Positions 12,190 to 24,610 of a stretch of DNA of 64,000 nt are shown here, piece after piece (the stretch's first letter is position 1; each line of letters starts with the position of its first letter). Position numbers and translations under genes: made by a program. This DNA is from Protula sp. h YS-2021. Lineage: Eukaryota > Annelida > Polychaeta > Sabellida > Serpulidae. The stretch covers positions 106,727,692 through 106,791,691 of the forward strand of contig OX457024.1 of NCBI GenBank assembly GCA_949752745.1. Reading direction: 5' to 3'. The notes under the pieces are model-generated. The model did no database searches, was not told the origin of the DNA, and saw only the letters and a program-made list of their open reading frames with translations.

Positions 12190-12665
12190 TGCACGGCTGT
12201 TCTGTTGTTTGTGCAGGGCTGTTCCGTTGTCTATGCAGGGCTTTTACGTTGTCTATGCAGGGCTGTTCCGTTGTCTATGCAGGGCTTTTCCGTTGTGTAT
12301 GCCGGATTGTTCTGTTGTGTGTGCAGGGCTGTTCCGTCGTCTATGCAGGGCTGTTCCATTGTCTGTGCAGGATTGTTCTGTTGTGTGTGCAGGGCTGTTC
12401 CGTCATCTATGCAGGGCTCTTCCATTGTCTGTGCAGGATTGTTCTGTTGCGTGTGCAGGGCTGTTCCGTCGTCTATGCAGGGCTGTTCCATTGTCTGTGC
12501 AGGATTGTTCTGTTGTATGTGCAGGGCTGTTCCGTCGTCTATGCAGGGCTGTTCCATTGTCTGTGCAGGATTGTTCTGTTGTGTGCAGGGCTGTTCCGTC
12601 GTCTATGCAGGGCTGTTCCATTGTCTGTGCAGGATTGTTCTGTTGTGTGTGCAGGGCTGCTTTCA
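12190..12665. repeat. Minisatellite, 63-bp higher-order unit of three 21-mers
   Basis: The 21-mer GCAGGGCTGTTCCGTCGTCT (plus A) and variants are arranged in 63-bp triplets. Both unit sizes divide by three, so up to 200-codon frames stay open in five frames. These Cys/Val-rich frames are artefacts. Confidence 0.93.
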
Positions 12666-15600
12666 TACTTTATGCAACGTTTTTGAGGATCCGCCAAAGG
12701 CTGGGTAAATGCGGGCTTCTGAAAAAAAATCAGCAACCAGTTTTAAAATGCTTCTACCACTTCCTGGCGATCCTACAAGCCTTTTGATACTTGAGTAACT
12801 AGACCTGGGCTGGTTACAATGTCCTTAAGCATCCTTGTTTCACTTGGAACGCGATTTAGGTGCCAGCTAGAAGAAAGGCTGTTTTATCAGCTGCAGTTGA
12901 AGGGTGCAAAAACCTGTTCATCTTGTGAAAGATTTTCTTGGAAATTTAGTCACTGTATCAACACAAAAAAAAGTAGGACTGAAATTAATTACAGCACAGG
13001 CTTTGATTTTAACAAACACAACACATTGTCACGATTCTTTCTTCAATTCGATGTAAAATCAACATCCCAGCAAAGGTTGACAATTACGAATACAGGTTTT
13101 GGTAAAGCGCCGGGTGAGAGGGGGGGGGGGGAGGAGCTGGTTGAAGGGGCAGGGGGGGAGTAGTCAACCTTAAAAAACTACCCGGATGTTCACCACTCAG
13201 AAGTTTTGGTGAAAACACAAAATTTAATAGTCTAAATTCCTATTTCGAATTTGGAGGGGGGGGGGGGGGGAGAGGGGTAGCAACCCCTGGACGCCCCCTC
13301 CCTGACTATGTTGCTAAAGCAATGACAGGTAAATGCTAATTTGTCATTAAAACTGGACCAGCTACAAAAGGCGACGAAAAAGAGGCAATTCAAGTTTAAT
13401 TACAAGAATGTCCAGGGACATTGGACCAGCACCGAGATCCAGTGAGCCAAGTATCAAAAGAGCTTGTAAAGGTACCAAAAAGTGGAAAGCAACAATTTAA
13501 TAGTCGTTACTGAAAATTTTCAAAGGACGGTATTTGCCTAATCTCCTGTAGATATCAAGGCCGTCCTAACTTTAAGCTACGCCTAAAAATTGAAAACAAT
13601 CAGAGTAAAACAACTTGCAGAAGAAGACTTATTTTGGAATACTTGATCGCTAAAACTTTCCCTTTGAGGGAGGGGGGGGGGGCGGGGAGGGAGGGGGGTG
13701 CACCACAAAAAGTAGTAATTTTTAACAGCAGACCACCCGAAGAGCCGTTGTTTGTAAAATTCTGAATAAATGCAGACTGCTGGAGGCAAAGCATTGTGCT
13801 AAATACCTCAACCAAGTTTTAAAATGTCGTCACTTAGCCAATGTTTTTTTTGGCAAATCGCCCAAAAAAGTAATGATTTAAACAGAGAACCACCCACGGA
13901 ACATTCTTGGAGAATTTGAAAATTGATTAACAAAAAATTTCAAAATATCGCTATTTCTTCAATTTTTTGGTGACTTGCAAAAAAAAAAAAAAATTTCAAG
14001 ATCGTACAAAATCTGAAAGGTGGAATGCTCCCCCTTCCCTCCACTAACTCCCCTCCCCCCCCCCCCCCCCCGACGAAGTCAGCTGGTCTTAAAAGGGGTC
14101 ATTTAGGGCTAATAAGTTACTTCACCAGGGGGCGTGATGCATATATTGGGGCACTAAAGAAATGCTCATCACGCAAATAGGATCAATTTTCAACAGTGCG
14201 ATTCTACTTGCCTTTATGAATAGCACCAAAAATAGGACCGCCCCGGAGACTGAACCACTTTGGTGCATTCCAGTGACGTCATTTCCAGGTTCCTTCACAA
14301 TTATGTTTGTGACGATAGCCTCTTCAGAAGGCAGGTTCTTATGTTTTTACCAAAAACCTGCATTTGTTTTGTCTCGAGATATTTATACTCGCCAGGTTTT
14401 AATTAATTTATTTATTTCCTTATTCATGAAGCAAAGTGGCACTACGGATTGCAATGGTTCAAGAGTTCATATATTCACATGCTCCAGACAAACTTTTAGT
14501 TGAACAAAAAACAAATGCCCTTTTCTCTGCTATTGCCCCCCCCCCCCTCCCCGCTCCCCCGAAAAAAAGCCATAAATTTAACTCTTCTATGAGGGTAAAA
14601 AAGTCACTAATTGAGAAAGTAATGAAGTGCGTTTTTGTTCTGTACACATGGCAATAATAACAAAAAGCACGCCACGGTCTCACGCCATCTTTTTTTCAAA
14701 AACCTTCAAGTCGTCTGGTGCTGAGACAGAATCGGTGACAATAACCGGATGTTACAAAAATCGTTGTAGCTTTTCTCTATTGTTGTCGAATCGAGTGCTT
14801 CAGTACGAATGCTTGCTTGCTTTTTTTAAAATCGTCATCAAGAACTAGGGATATCTTATATCAGTTAATAAACCCCCTCACTGTTCTTCTCTTTCTTCGT
14901 GTTATTTGGAAAAGATAGATCAATTAAGATTATACCTTTCTAGTGCATTTATTGCGGTTTTTATAAACATACACCAAAAGCGGATACAAAAAAAAAAAGA
15001 AAGAAAAAAAGAAAAGAAAAAAAAAGAAAAAAAGAAAAAGAAAAGAAAAACTGCAGAGAAACTTGTAGCTGTTTCAGACCACACGGTTTGATTCGACACC
15101 GGAAACAGACGAAAGGCATGTTGGGTAATGTCTCGTGCCTGAAATATCATACTGATTGGGGTGGTGGTGGTGGTGTGTGTGGGGGGGGGGGGCGGGGGGA
15201 TGGGAGGAGGGGCATGGCTTATCTGGTGCTAGTCATTGAATACATGTGACGTCACATGTGATGTTTGTGTCTCCTTTGACGCTGCACGACAAACTTACTT
15301 GTAACATTGTTTAAGACGCATTCCTGAGTTTTGCTATGCAGTCTCACCCTCTGGACTCCGCCCCTCCCATGGCTAGCAATGACGTCAGAAGTGCGACATT
15401 TCAGTCGTTGACTATGTCGCTGTATTTACTCAGTACCAAGCCCGGACTCGGCACGAGGGGGAGGGGCGTAGGTAGGGCGAGGGAGTTAGACTTGTTGCTA
15501 ACAAGATTTTTTTTCTTAAAGAGATGGTCGAAAGCCTCAGTGGGCGTTAATTTTGAATTCCGTGATAGGTGATCCTAGCTAAGGCAATCGGAGCGAACGT

Positions 15601-16279
15601 CAATCCCCTGCTTACTACCCCGAGCTGCAGTCGAACTCGGGACCTTGGGATTTTCTCCACAGGAGAAGGGGGAAGGAGTTAGGGTTGTTGCTAACTATAT
15701 GCCGGTCTTAAGCCAAGGCTCGGGCTCAACACACAATTATTTGCGTTTTTCGTCATGTCTTGGTTGTTCTCCGCTCGCAGTTTGTTTCACCATACGAAAA
15801 AAGATAACCTGATATATATTTACACTTGGGGATTTTCAGTCCCCTAGTTTATTGCTTTCGTACGACTCAGTAAAGTGTTTCCGTATGTTTCCTTTCTTCC
15901 GCCAAAACCTTGTCACGCGAACTCCTCTGAGACAGGCTAGGGCTAGGACGACAAAATTTGGCAGAGACATAATGTAGGATGTGAAGCTAGTCAAGCTTAA
16001 GTTTTAAAAAAAATCATTAACATTTAATATGTAAAATGACATTGAAATTTTGCCACTGACACCCATTAAAACGCAAACAAACGCCTTGCTTTCGCAGCTA
16101 AAGGAACTGTTATGCTATCAGCATAGGCATATTGATCGCCCGATTGTTTACAATGAGAGCGATTACAGTATGTGTCTGCAAGCTGAAGGTGACTGCAGCG
16201 TTTGGGTTTTTCCCAATTGCTAAGGAGTGATGAAATTTGGCTCACTGAAGAGGGTGATGGGACGCCGTGAAATCGACAT
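12666..16279. other. Long intergenic stretch, no gene seen
   Basis: Holds G/C homopolymers (13115-13160, 13254-13270, 13672-13695, 14050-14070, 14529-14540), a purine run at 14990-15050, and a G run near 15181-15192. Several 60-110 codon open frames have biased low-complexity content and no domain. Positions 15590-15660 include a reverse-strand GTTCGACTG that resembles a Pol III B box, but there is no A box. Confidence 0.4.
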
Positions 16280-16900
16280 TTTCTTTACCATGACCATTGA
16301 AAATGATTGACCATTCTCTCGAAAATGGTTAGAGATAGAGCGATTTTGAGCTTATTTTCGATCGTTTGGGCATAAAAACTATATGTAAGAGGTACCTCGG
16401 TAACCTTGACCTCCTCGGCCAAGGCCAAAGTAAAAAACCCGAAGTTGAACATACAAAACCATATGTAAGAGGTACCTCGGTGACCTTCATGCTCCTCGGG
16501 CATGGTCAAAGTCAAAAACCGGAAGATGGCCATTATCTCTAGAACGGTTAGAGGTAGAGCGATTTTGAGATTATTTTCTACCGTTTGTTTATGTCTATAT
16601 GTAAGGGGTACCCCTGTAACCTTGACCACCTCGGTCATGGTGACGGTGAAAAACCGGAATTTGACCATCATCTCGAAAACGGATAGAGATAGATATATCT
16701 TGAGCTAATTTCGACCCTTTCAGCCTAAAAAGCGTTATGTAAAAGGTACCTCGGTGATCTTGACCATTTCGGTCATGGTCAATGTAAAAAACCGGAAGTT
16801 CCAAAAATGGTTAGAGGTAGTGCCATTTTAAGCTTATTTTTGACCGTGTGAACCTGAAAGAGAAGAAAAGGGAAGAGGATCTTGGTGGCCTTCACCTCCT
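16280..16900. repeat. Irregular tandem repeat, ~110-130-bp unit
   Basis: Four to five diverged copies containing GGTTAGAGATAGAGCGATTT, TATGTAAGAGGTACCTCGG, CTTGACC, GGTCATGGTC and AAAAACCGGAAG in order. Confidence 0.8.
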
Positions 16901-18840
16901 TGTTCATGGTCAGTTCTGGATTTTAAGAGTTCAGAATCGTACTTTTTGTGGACCCCAAGTGTAATTTTCGCTACTCGGTAACGAAAACGGTCTAGTTTGT
17001 CTATATTATTTTATTTGATCAAATCATGATCATGAATATTGCTTTACTTGGCTGTTTGGTGCAAAGTGCATCGTGTAGAACTGCTTTAATGGCTTGACAG
17101 TGGCTGCAAACGTTGACATCTTGTTTGGCATACCAGTTGCAATGGCTGGGAGAGCATTTAAGTTCCATCGGTTTGTAGAAGTCTTTCCAAGGCAAATAAA
17201 AGCCAGCGTTTGGGAAACTTGTAGTTGCACTGTTTGGCCAACAGAGGTGAAAAGGCAGGGTGGGGAGGGGGGGGGGGTTTGTTGAAAATCTCTGTAAGAA
17301 AAAGTAGAACCATTGCACGACGCAGGCCCGAAAGGACACACGGTAAATGAAAGTTGACGCAGATGGCCAAACACAAAAATGTCGGAGGATATGTCCCTAA
17401 AGGCCTTCGTAAGGAAGAAAAGGTGACATTCATAAACGTCGCATGCAGAGGATACAGGGTTGTTTAAACCCGGTCCGTTCTATCTCAAAAATGTGACGTC
17501 ATCCATCTATCAGAAGAATGTCGTAAGTAAAATGCAAAATGCTGCCATCGTCCTTGGACGGCCTTCGTCAAATTGCAGCCTTGTTGGCAGCAGTGCTGAC
17601 ACACATCTGCTGGTCATAATTTTGTCCTGTGTATGATTACAATTACTCGCTATACCATACATTCCGTAAAAGAGTTGAAAAAAAAACACTTTACTTGAAA
17701 ATGTCAAAGATTAAATGTCATTGTAATCAACCTCCCGCGCACTGCCATTTTTACTCAATCGATTTGACAGTAGATCCGTTTTATTGAAAGGCACAGTGTA
17801 TTAATCATTTTTCTGTGTGCCTAGTAACATTTAAAAAATGCGGGCAACACTGTAATCCCTGTGTCAGGGAAGGAATTCGCTTTTTTCCTCGAGCTCTTCC
17901 TCCATCTCCCTCCCTCTCCCTCCCTCCTATCCTCCCCCTCACCCCGCAACGAAACGACCCTTTTTTAAAGTAGTTTTTTGGGCATGGTATTATTGTCGTG
18001 ACGTAGTAAAGGGTGACGGGACTGCACAATCGTGTGTTTATTTACGATTGGTCGAATCCAGATCAAACTCCTCCCTTCCTCCGACCAAAGCCGCCGTAAC
18101 AAATCCATTCGCCCGATGGATGGGGGGGGGGGGGGGAGGGGGAGGGGTGGCCCTCGCGTTTAATCTAGTTATCATGCGTTTCCGGGACTTAAAATGACCA
18201 TTGAACGGAAAGTGTTAAGTTTTGAAAAAAATATGCCCCCTTTTTATTGAAACGCGCTCCCTTTATTCCCGACCCATCGAACCCAAAAGGCAAGCATAAA
18301 TTGGCTGAATATGTTGATGATAAAGGTTTGGTTGAATCACTTCTGTGCAGTCATTAGCTAGCAACCAGACTAAAAAAAAAAAAAAAGACTCAAAAATAAA
18401 CAACAAAAGTAAACTTTCTACTCAAGCTATTTTCTAAGGCTTGTCCTATCCCTTGTTTCCGGTGCATTTCTGGTTTGGTGAAATGTATTTTTCATCACTT
18501 AAATAATCCTGTTCTTGCATTTCTAACTTTAAAAAAAAAGTTTCATTTTAAACTACAACAGTCACCCTCAGACGCACAAATATTGAAATCTAATCGAACG
18601 TTTATTAATTTTATGGAGCATATTTTAGCCGTGTTAAGAAAAACTCTTTTATAAATACTTAATGTTTTCCGTAAAAGCGACAAGCCAAGTAGAAGTCATG
18701 TGATTTTACTCGATGGCTTTTAAGCTTTCAAGGCCTTTTGCTATGAATTGATTTTAAATATGGCGTAAAATAACGTTCTTATGTAGCCTCTTGTCACGTA
18801 ACTACATTTTAAAATTAAAAACAAAAATTAAAAAAGTGAG
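16901..18840. other. Intergenic, no gene seen
   Basis: Contains G runs (17262-17277, 18121-18145), a pyrimidine block (17884-17940) and A runs. Open frames up to 114 codons have no domain and overlap each other on the minus strand at 17019-17433. Confidence 0.4.
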
Positions 18841-18980
18841 ATCCTCGCACAGTGCACAGCTTACATTCACAGAGTGATAAAACATAGCCACATTCACACA
18901 CTGAGATAAAGCACAGCTCACATTCACACAGTGAAAGAAAGCATAGCTCACATTCACATACTGGGAGAAAGCGCAGAGTT
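18841..18980. repeat. Tandem repeat, ~38-bp unit
   Basis: Four copies containing CAGCTCACATTCACA followed by CTGAGATAAAGCA or a variant. Confidence 0.8.
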
Positions 18981-19589
18981 GGGACATTCTCTCTTTGAGG
19001 GTGTAAGACACCATTCACTGCTCCACAGTTCTGTAAAAAAATTTCTGCTTGCAGAACAGCGTTTTCAAATTCGTGTCTAGCGTGCTAAAATAACGAGCTT
19101 TGACACAGCACGAGGGATTGGTTGGCTGGTTGACGTGCGGGAAGGGGGGCCCTGCGGGGAACGGGGCAATATCAAGCTTGTGCAGCCAAATATGCGCCCG
19201 GGAAACACTGGCACGTTGGAACAACGTTGAGTTTGTTTGTTTTTTAAATCAAAACCATCTTTCGATGTTGTATAGTCGGCAAAGCGACTATGTCAGACGT
19301 CGGGACAATAATACCTAATCTATAATCGCCATCTTGCCAGCAACAATCATAGCATGCCACCGCCCCCATCCCCCTCCCCACTGCCCCCCCCCGCCCCCCC
19401 CCCCCGACACCGCTCCTCCACCACAGCTTTCCTATTCTTGTGCCATCCGATCACACGGGATCTATCTGAAGTTCATTTCCATGAATCTTTTCAAAAGTAG
19501 GTGGGCAAATTCTGATATTGTATGTCAGTGTTTTGATCTGCTTTCAAAGTGACCTGTCATGGCTACCATTTCCCGTAAGCGATAACACA

Positions 19590-19745
19590 AAGAGTTGGTG
19601 GCGGTTGGTTGAGTTGGCTGACGCGCCATGGGGTGGTGGTTGTTTCAGGTGGTGGTTGGATCATTTGGTTGACGCGCCAGGGGAGGCAGTCGGTTGAGTT
19701 GGTTGACAAGCAGGGGTGCCGGTTGGTTGAATTGGGTGACTCTCC
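19590..19745. repeat. Degenerate tandem repeat
   Basis: Units around GGTTGAGTTGGTTGACGCGC and CCAGGGG, four copies with variable spacing. Confidence 0.7.
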
Positions 19746-19815
19746 AGGGGAGAGTCAGCTAAAGCATCTGTCAAGTAATCAAGAGGTCCTGGGTTCGAAT
19801 CCGGTCAGGTGTGGT
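19735..19815 (+). ncRNA. Possible tRNA-derived (SINE-like) Pol III promoter fragment
   Basis: GGGTTCGAATCC at 19791-19802 is a canonical B box, preceded by an AGTCAGCTAAAGC segment that could be a weak A box about 45 nt upstream. No clear cloverleaf. More likely a SINE relic than a tRNA gene. Confidence 0.3.
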
Positions 19816-21016
19816 AAGCAGACCTCTGTTATATGATGAAACCTCAATAAGAAAGGTGTGTGACAAGAACTGGACCAATTCCAATGCAATCTGCACGATA
19901 TTATGTTGTTGGCCGACTTTATTTATTTATTTTTTTTTTGCAAAATTGAAAAGATAATTAAAAATAATGGCACACAGGCATTCTTGGCAACTTATAAAGT
20001 CTGTTGTAGCAGTTGAGGAGGCGGGGGAGGGGGAGGGGGTTGGGAGAGGGGTGATGTGGGTGGGGGGAAGGGGGTTGGGGAAGGGACACTTAATGCTAAC
20101 AAAGTACGCTCGGGGCAAATCTAATCAGGCTTAATTAAAAAAAGCCTTCATTTGAAATAAGATAAATCCGAGGTTATATAGTACAGAAGCGCCGGCAATG
20201 TTGGTTTATGATATCACAGGCTTTCGTGAGGGTTCGTATGTGGGTGACACGGGGTAAGAAGGCAGGCCTTTGTTAGATACAATTGTACTTCTATTTTCTA
20301 CATAAACATTGGCTAAACCAGAGCTGTCAGATGTAAAATTATGCTGTGGTTTATGGCCCCGACGTGCATAATACATAATATGATTGATCTATGACTGAAA
20401 AAAGGCAAGCAATTGACGAGTTGTACTGGGTTCAAGAATCTTCACAATCCTGCAAGAGGAGGTGGGGTGGGGGTGGGGGGTGGGAAGGGAAGGAGGTGTG
20501 GAAGGGGGTGGGGGGGGGGGTAGTGGCGGAGAGAGAGAAAGAAAAATGAAGTTAAAAGTGACTTGAAATGAAAACGTTTACGACTGGAATGTAACCCAGC
20601 TCAGGCAGATTACTCACGCCCTGCTACCACGCGGCAAATGTTTAAAATATGTTTCTGTTCGTTTGTTTTGTTTGTTTTATTTCCAAATTTTTCCAAATAT
20701 ATGGACACAAAGGATACAGTTGACAAGTAGCAATCTGAACTAGAAAGAAATGAAAATACAAAACTAACTATACAGACATATAGAATGGAAACGTGATTTT
20801 ATTTAACAAAATCAGCAGTTATCCTTTCAAGGGTATGCTTTAGAAAAGATGACTTACTTTATATAGAATTATTGTATTGATTAGCCAAAGCTGTGGATTG
20901 TTGCATTTGGAGAGGGAGGTCCTCGTTCTTTTTATTCTGCAGCGAGAACCGCCAATAAAGCTTTTCGCTGTACAGTGTCGATAAGATCTACAATTGAAAA
21001 GTTAAAGCTTTGAAAA
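19816..21016. other. Intergenic up to assembly gap
   Basis: G-rich runs at 20015-20080 and 20457-20525. No gene supported. Confidence 0.4.
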
Positions 21017-21216
21017 NNNNNNNNNNNNNNNNNNNNNNNNNNNNNNNNNNNNNNNNNNNNNNNNNNNNNNNNNNNNNNNNNNNNNNNNNNNNNNNNNNNN
21101 NNNNNNNNNNNNNNNNNNNNNNNNNNNNNNNNNNNNNNNNNNNNNNNNNNNNNNNNNNNNNNNNNNNNNNNNNNNNNNNNNNNNNNNNNNNNNNNNNNNN
21201 NNNNNNNNNNNNNNNN
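21017..21216. other. Assembly gap (200 N)
   Basis: Exactly 200 Ns, probably a placeholder length. The right side opens directly into a tandem array, so the gap likely reflects collapsed repeats. Open frames crossing it are meaningless. Confidence 0.99.
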
Positions 21217-21780
21217 ACAGTGACACGTGCAGATAGATGAATGACATAGTGACATGTGCAGATAGATGAATTACACAGTGACACGTGCATATAGATAAGT
21301 GACACAGTGACACGTGCAGATAGATGAGTGACACAGTGACACGTGCAGATAGATGAGTGATACAGTGACACGTGCATGTAGATAAGTGACACAGGGACAC
21401 GTGCAGATAGATGAGTGACACAGTGCCACGTGCAGATAGATGAGTGACACAGTGACACGTGCAGAATGATTAGTGACACAGTGACACTTGCAGATAGATG
21501 AATGACACAGTGACACGTGCATATAAATGAATGACATAGTGACATGTGCAGATAGATGAGTGACACAGTGACACTTGCAGATAGATGTGTGACACAGTGA
21601 CACGTGCATATAAATGAATGACACAGTGACACGTGCAGTTAGATGAGTGACACAGTGATACGCGCAGATAGATGAGTGACACGTGCAGATAGATAAAAGA
21701 CACGTTGACACGTGCAAATTGGTGTGTGGCATAATGACACATGCCCATAGATAAATGACCTAATAGCACGTGCATAAAGA
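21217..21780. repeat. Minisatellite, 29-bp unit
   Basis: About 19 copies of GTGACACAGTGACACGTGCA plus GATAGATGA. Each carries a CACGTG E-box. The array runs into the gap on its left, so its true size is unknown. Confidence 0.93.
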
Positions 21781-22084
21781 CATTCTGACAATCACTGCAA
21801 ACTAAGGCAGGGTTTCTCGATACAATTAGCCTCGGAATTGGGAACAACTTTGGCACCGTTTAAGTGGTATCTTGATTTAGAAGTGGTCTGATTTTAGGGG
21901 CTCGAATGATTACCGGACACATTTAGAGTAGCCTGTGATCTCAGGTGGTGTAATTGTGCAGAGAATTTAGCACGAGGTCTCGCTGCATATGCATTTGCCT
22001 TGAAATTGTAAATCTTGAACTTAACGATACCTGAATTTCATTAACTGTTTTCTACAGCCAGCTTCTACTATTTCACTGATTTTT

Positions 22085-22245
22085 GTAAGGTTGGAAAATA
22101 GTGCCGTTCACGAACACCTCTATAGAACTGCGCAGGATCGTAAGGACTTCATGAACTCCTTTATGGAACTATGCAGAATCGTAAGGACTTCATGAACACT
22201 TCTATCGAACTGCGCAGGACCGTAAGGACTTCATGAACTAAAAGG
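22085..22245. repeat. Tandem repeat, ~45-bp unit, 3 copies
   Basis: Three copies containing GTAAGGACTTCATGAAC and GAACTGCGCAGGA. Confidence 0.8.
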
Positions 22246-22449
22246 GCGATCTCAAAGGTGTTCCAGTCCTGTTGGCTGTTTATTAGATATATTATATTTA
22301 AAAACTTGGGTTGATAGATTCACCACCAGAGTTAACATATACGCGCAGCAGGTGGGATTTTATAGTCTGTGCGAGGTCATTTGCTGGTCTGTACAAAAAA
22401 TCACCAGGCTATGTAAGGTCACTTGGAAGTAAGTTGGTAGTATGTATAT

Positions 22450-22765
22450 ATTCAGGCTGGAGACACGTGCCATGTTTCTGGTCAGGTTACAGACACGTGA
22501 CATGTTTCTAGTCAGGTTGGAGACACGTGCCATGTTTCTAGTCCGGGTTGGAGACACGTGGCATCTTTTTAGTCAGGCTGGAGACACGTGCCATGTTTCT
22601 AGTCAGGCTGGAGACACGTGCCATGTTTCTAGTCAGGCTGGAGACACGTGCCATGTTTCTGGTCAGGTTACAGACACGTGCCATGTTTCTAGTCCGGGTT
22701 GGAGACACGTGGCATCTTTTTAGTCAGGCTGGAGACATGTTCCATGTTTCTAGTCAGGTTCATTT
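22450..22765. repeat. Minisatellite, 30-bp unit
   Basis: About 10.5 copies of AGGCTGGAGACACGTGCCAT plus GTTTCTAGTC, again with CACGTG. The 30-bp period keeps frames open. Confidence 0.93.
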
Positions 22766-22894
22766 AGTCATGTACTGCAGATATGTCATCAACGACTCTT
22801 ATATTGAAATAAAAGATACATTAATTATTGATGGTATTTCTTTGTGTTTCCTGCTGTAAAGTATGGGGTCCGGGTTCTGAGTTTATCAAGCTTT

Positions 22895-22965
22895 GCCGTT
22901 CACCATGACAAACCGTTAACCATGACAAACCGTTCACCATGACACACCGTTCAACATAAAAAACC
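22895..22965. repeat. Short tandem repeat, ~18-bp unit
   Basis: Three to four copies of an AAACCGTTCACCATGACA-type unit. Confidence 0.7.
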
Positions 22966-23007
22966 AATCTACGTATTAATTTATCAAGCATTCAATCCAT
23001 CTCTGCG

Positions 23008-23120
23008 CTAACACATCCATCCATCCATCCATCCATCCATCCATCCATCCATCCACCCATCCACCGACCCATCCATCCATCCAATCATCCATCCATCCAT
23101 CCATCCATCCATCCATCCAC
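23008..23120. repeat. Microsatellite (ATCC)n
   Basis: Near-perfect CCAT tetranucleotide run with a short interruption at 23052-23090. Confidence 0.97.
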
Positions 23121-23159
23121 GATCCCACTCAAAATATCATAGATGACTTTACTTAAATC

Positions 23160-23950
23160 GGCTTTATGTAATGCCATTTTGACATTTTATTTTCATTTCA
23201 TGCTATCGAAATATAATTAAGATTTCAATAAATCAATGTAGATTCCAATAATTTATTTTTTGCTATCACTAATTGAATTTTAGATAACAAAAATTTATTA
23301 TTGAAATAGAAAAAATTGTTTTACAAACTGAAAAATCTTAAGGGAGACACACATTTATACAAAACAGAACAAATCGTCAATTAATTTTGGAGATTAAAAA
23401 TTTAATTACTGATATCAACAATAACAACACAATTTTTTCGATCAAGAATTGCTTATTATTTTTTAAAAGAAAGGTTCTCATTATTTTATTCATAGATGTT
23501 TACTTCTGAATTTTTTATATTAAAACGGAGAGTTATTCTGATGAAAATTATTTTTTGCGATCAAAAATCATTTGCAAATTTCAAAATATAAAATAAAAAA
23601 TTTCTCGTTCTGAAACAATGTTATCTAAAATAAATTCTTCATATCAATAAAAGGAAATTTAAAAAAAATTATTGAGCTGGAAATTGAGATTCAGATATTT
23701 CATTTTTGCTATCCAAAATTGGAGTCTCTAAAATAAATTTTAGATATCAATAATCATTTTTGATATCAATAAATATTAGTTGATATCTCTCTAAATATTT
23801 ATTGATATCAAGAATTAGTTTTTGAGATCGAGTACATTTAGAGATATAATCAATAGAATGACAGATAGCAAAATTAATTCTTGATATGAAAAAAAACAGA
23901 ATTTTCGAGATCAGAATTTCATTCTTAATATCAATATTGCCTAAAGCAAG
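23160..23950. repeat. AT-rich block with recurrent GATATCAA motifs
   Basis: About 800 bp of strongly AT-rich sequence in which TTGATATCAA-like, TTTGAGATCGA-like and CTATCAAAA-like short inverted motifs recur on both strands, densest at 23730-23940. Looks like a decayed satellite of self-complementary units. No gene. Confidence 0.5.
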
Positions 23951-24610
23951 GTCAAGGTTGTAAGACATCGGAAGTCGCGTTTAAAACAAAATGTTATAAA
24001 AGTATTATTTTTAAGGATCTGGATAGCACTGTGTTAAAAATTTCATACTAAAAGGTTACTGAAAGAACAGTGATTTATTGGATGATAGTGAAACTCTGGG
24101 ATCCTAAGGAATTGTGTTTTAAAAGCTCGGAAACTGAGAAGAATCTATGAGTTTCAAGACGACGAAGTGCCAGAAACTAATCACTTTACAATTTGGATTG
24201 ATTACATGCCAAGTAAGGAAAACCGAACCGATAAAGCACCAAATAAGGACATTCGTACTACGAGCCGTAACACGTGTATAAATAAAACAAACTATAGTAG
24301 TACCCAAGAACTGGATAGAACAAAACAGAATTGTACAAATATCACAGCCTTTAAGAAACACTGTTCCGGTGTCAAAACAATCCTAGTAATTATTAAACAT
24401 ACTTTAAACTGTTTTGGGGTGTTGTTTTCCATATAGCAACAGGAAAACGAAGGCCTTTTATAGAAATAATCCACAGATGAACATTTCATTCATAAAAAAC
24501 AAGCATCAAATAAGGCAAGTCCTGGGTACGAAGGTACAACAACCAGCGACTATAAGGTCAAGGGATATTAATAACTCTTTCAGGGGCGCTTTACGTAAAA
24601 ATTATGTAAA

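Noticed and set aside
12103..12787. 165-201 codon Cys-rich open frames in several frames
   Set aside because: Product of a 63-bp (3 x 21) tandem array that lacks stops in most frames.
15590..15660. Possible minus-strand tRNA/SINE (GAGTTCGACTGC)
   Set aside because: B-box-like match only; no A box at the right distance and no stem structure.
17019..17433. Overlapping minus-strand frames of 91-114 codons
   Set aside because: Three frames overlap on the same strand with no recognisable domain; at most one could be real and none stands out.
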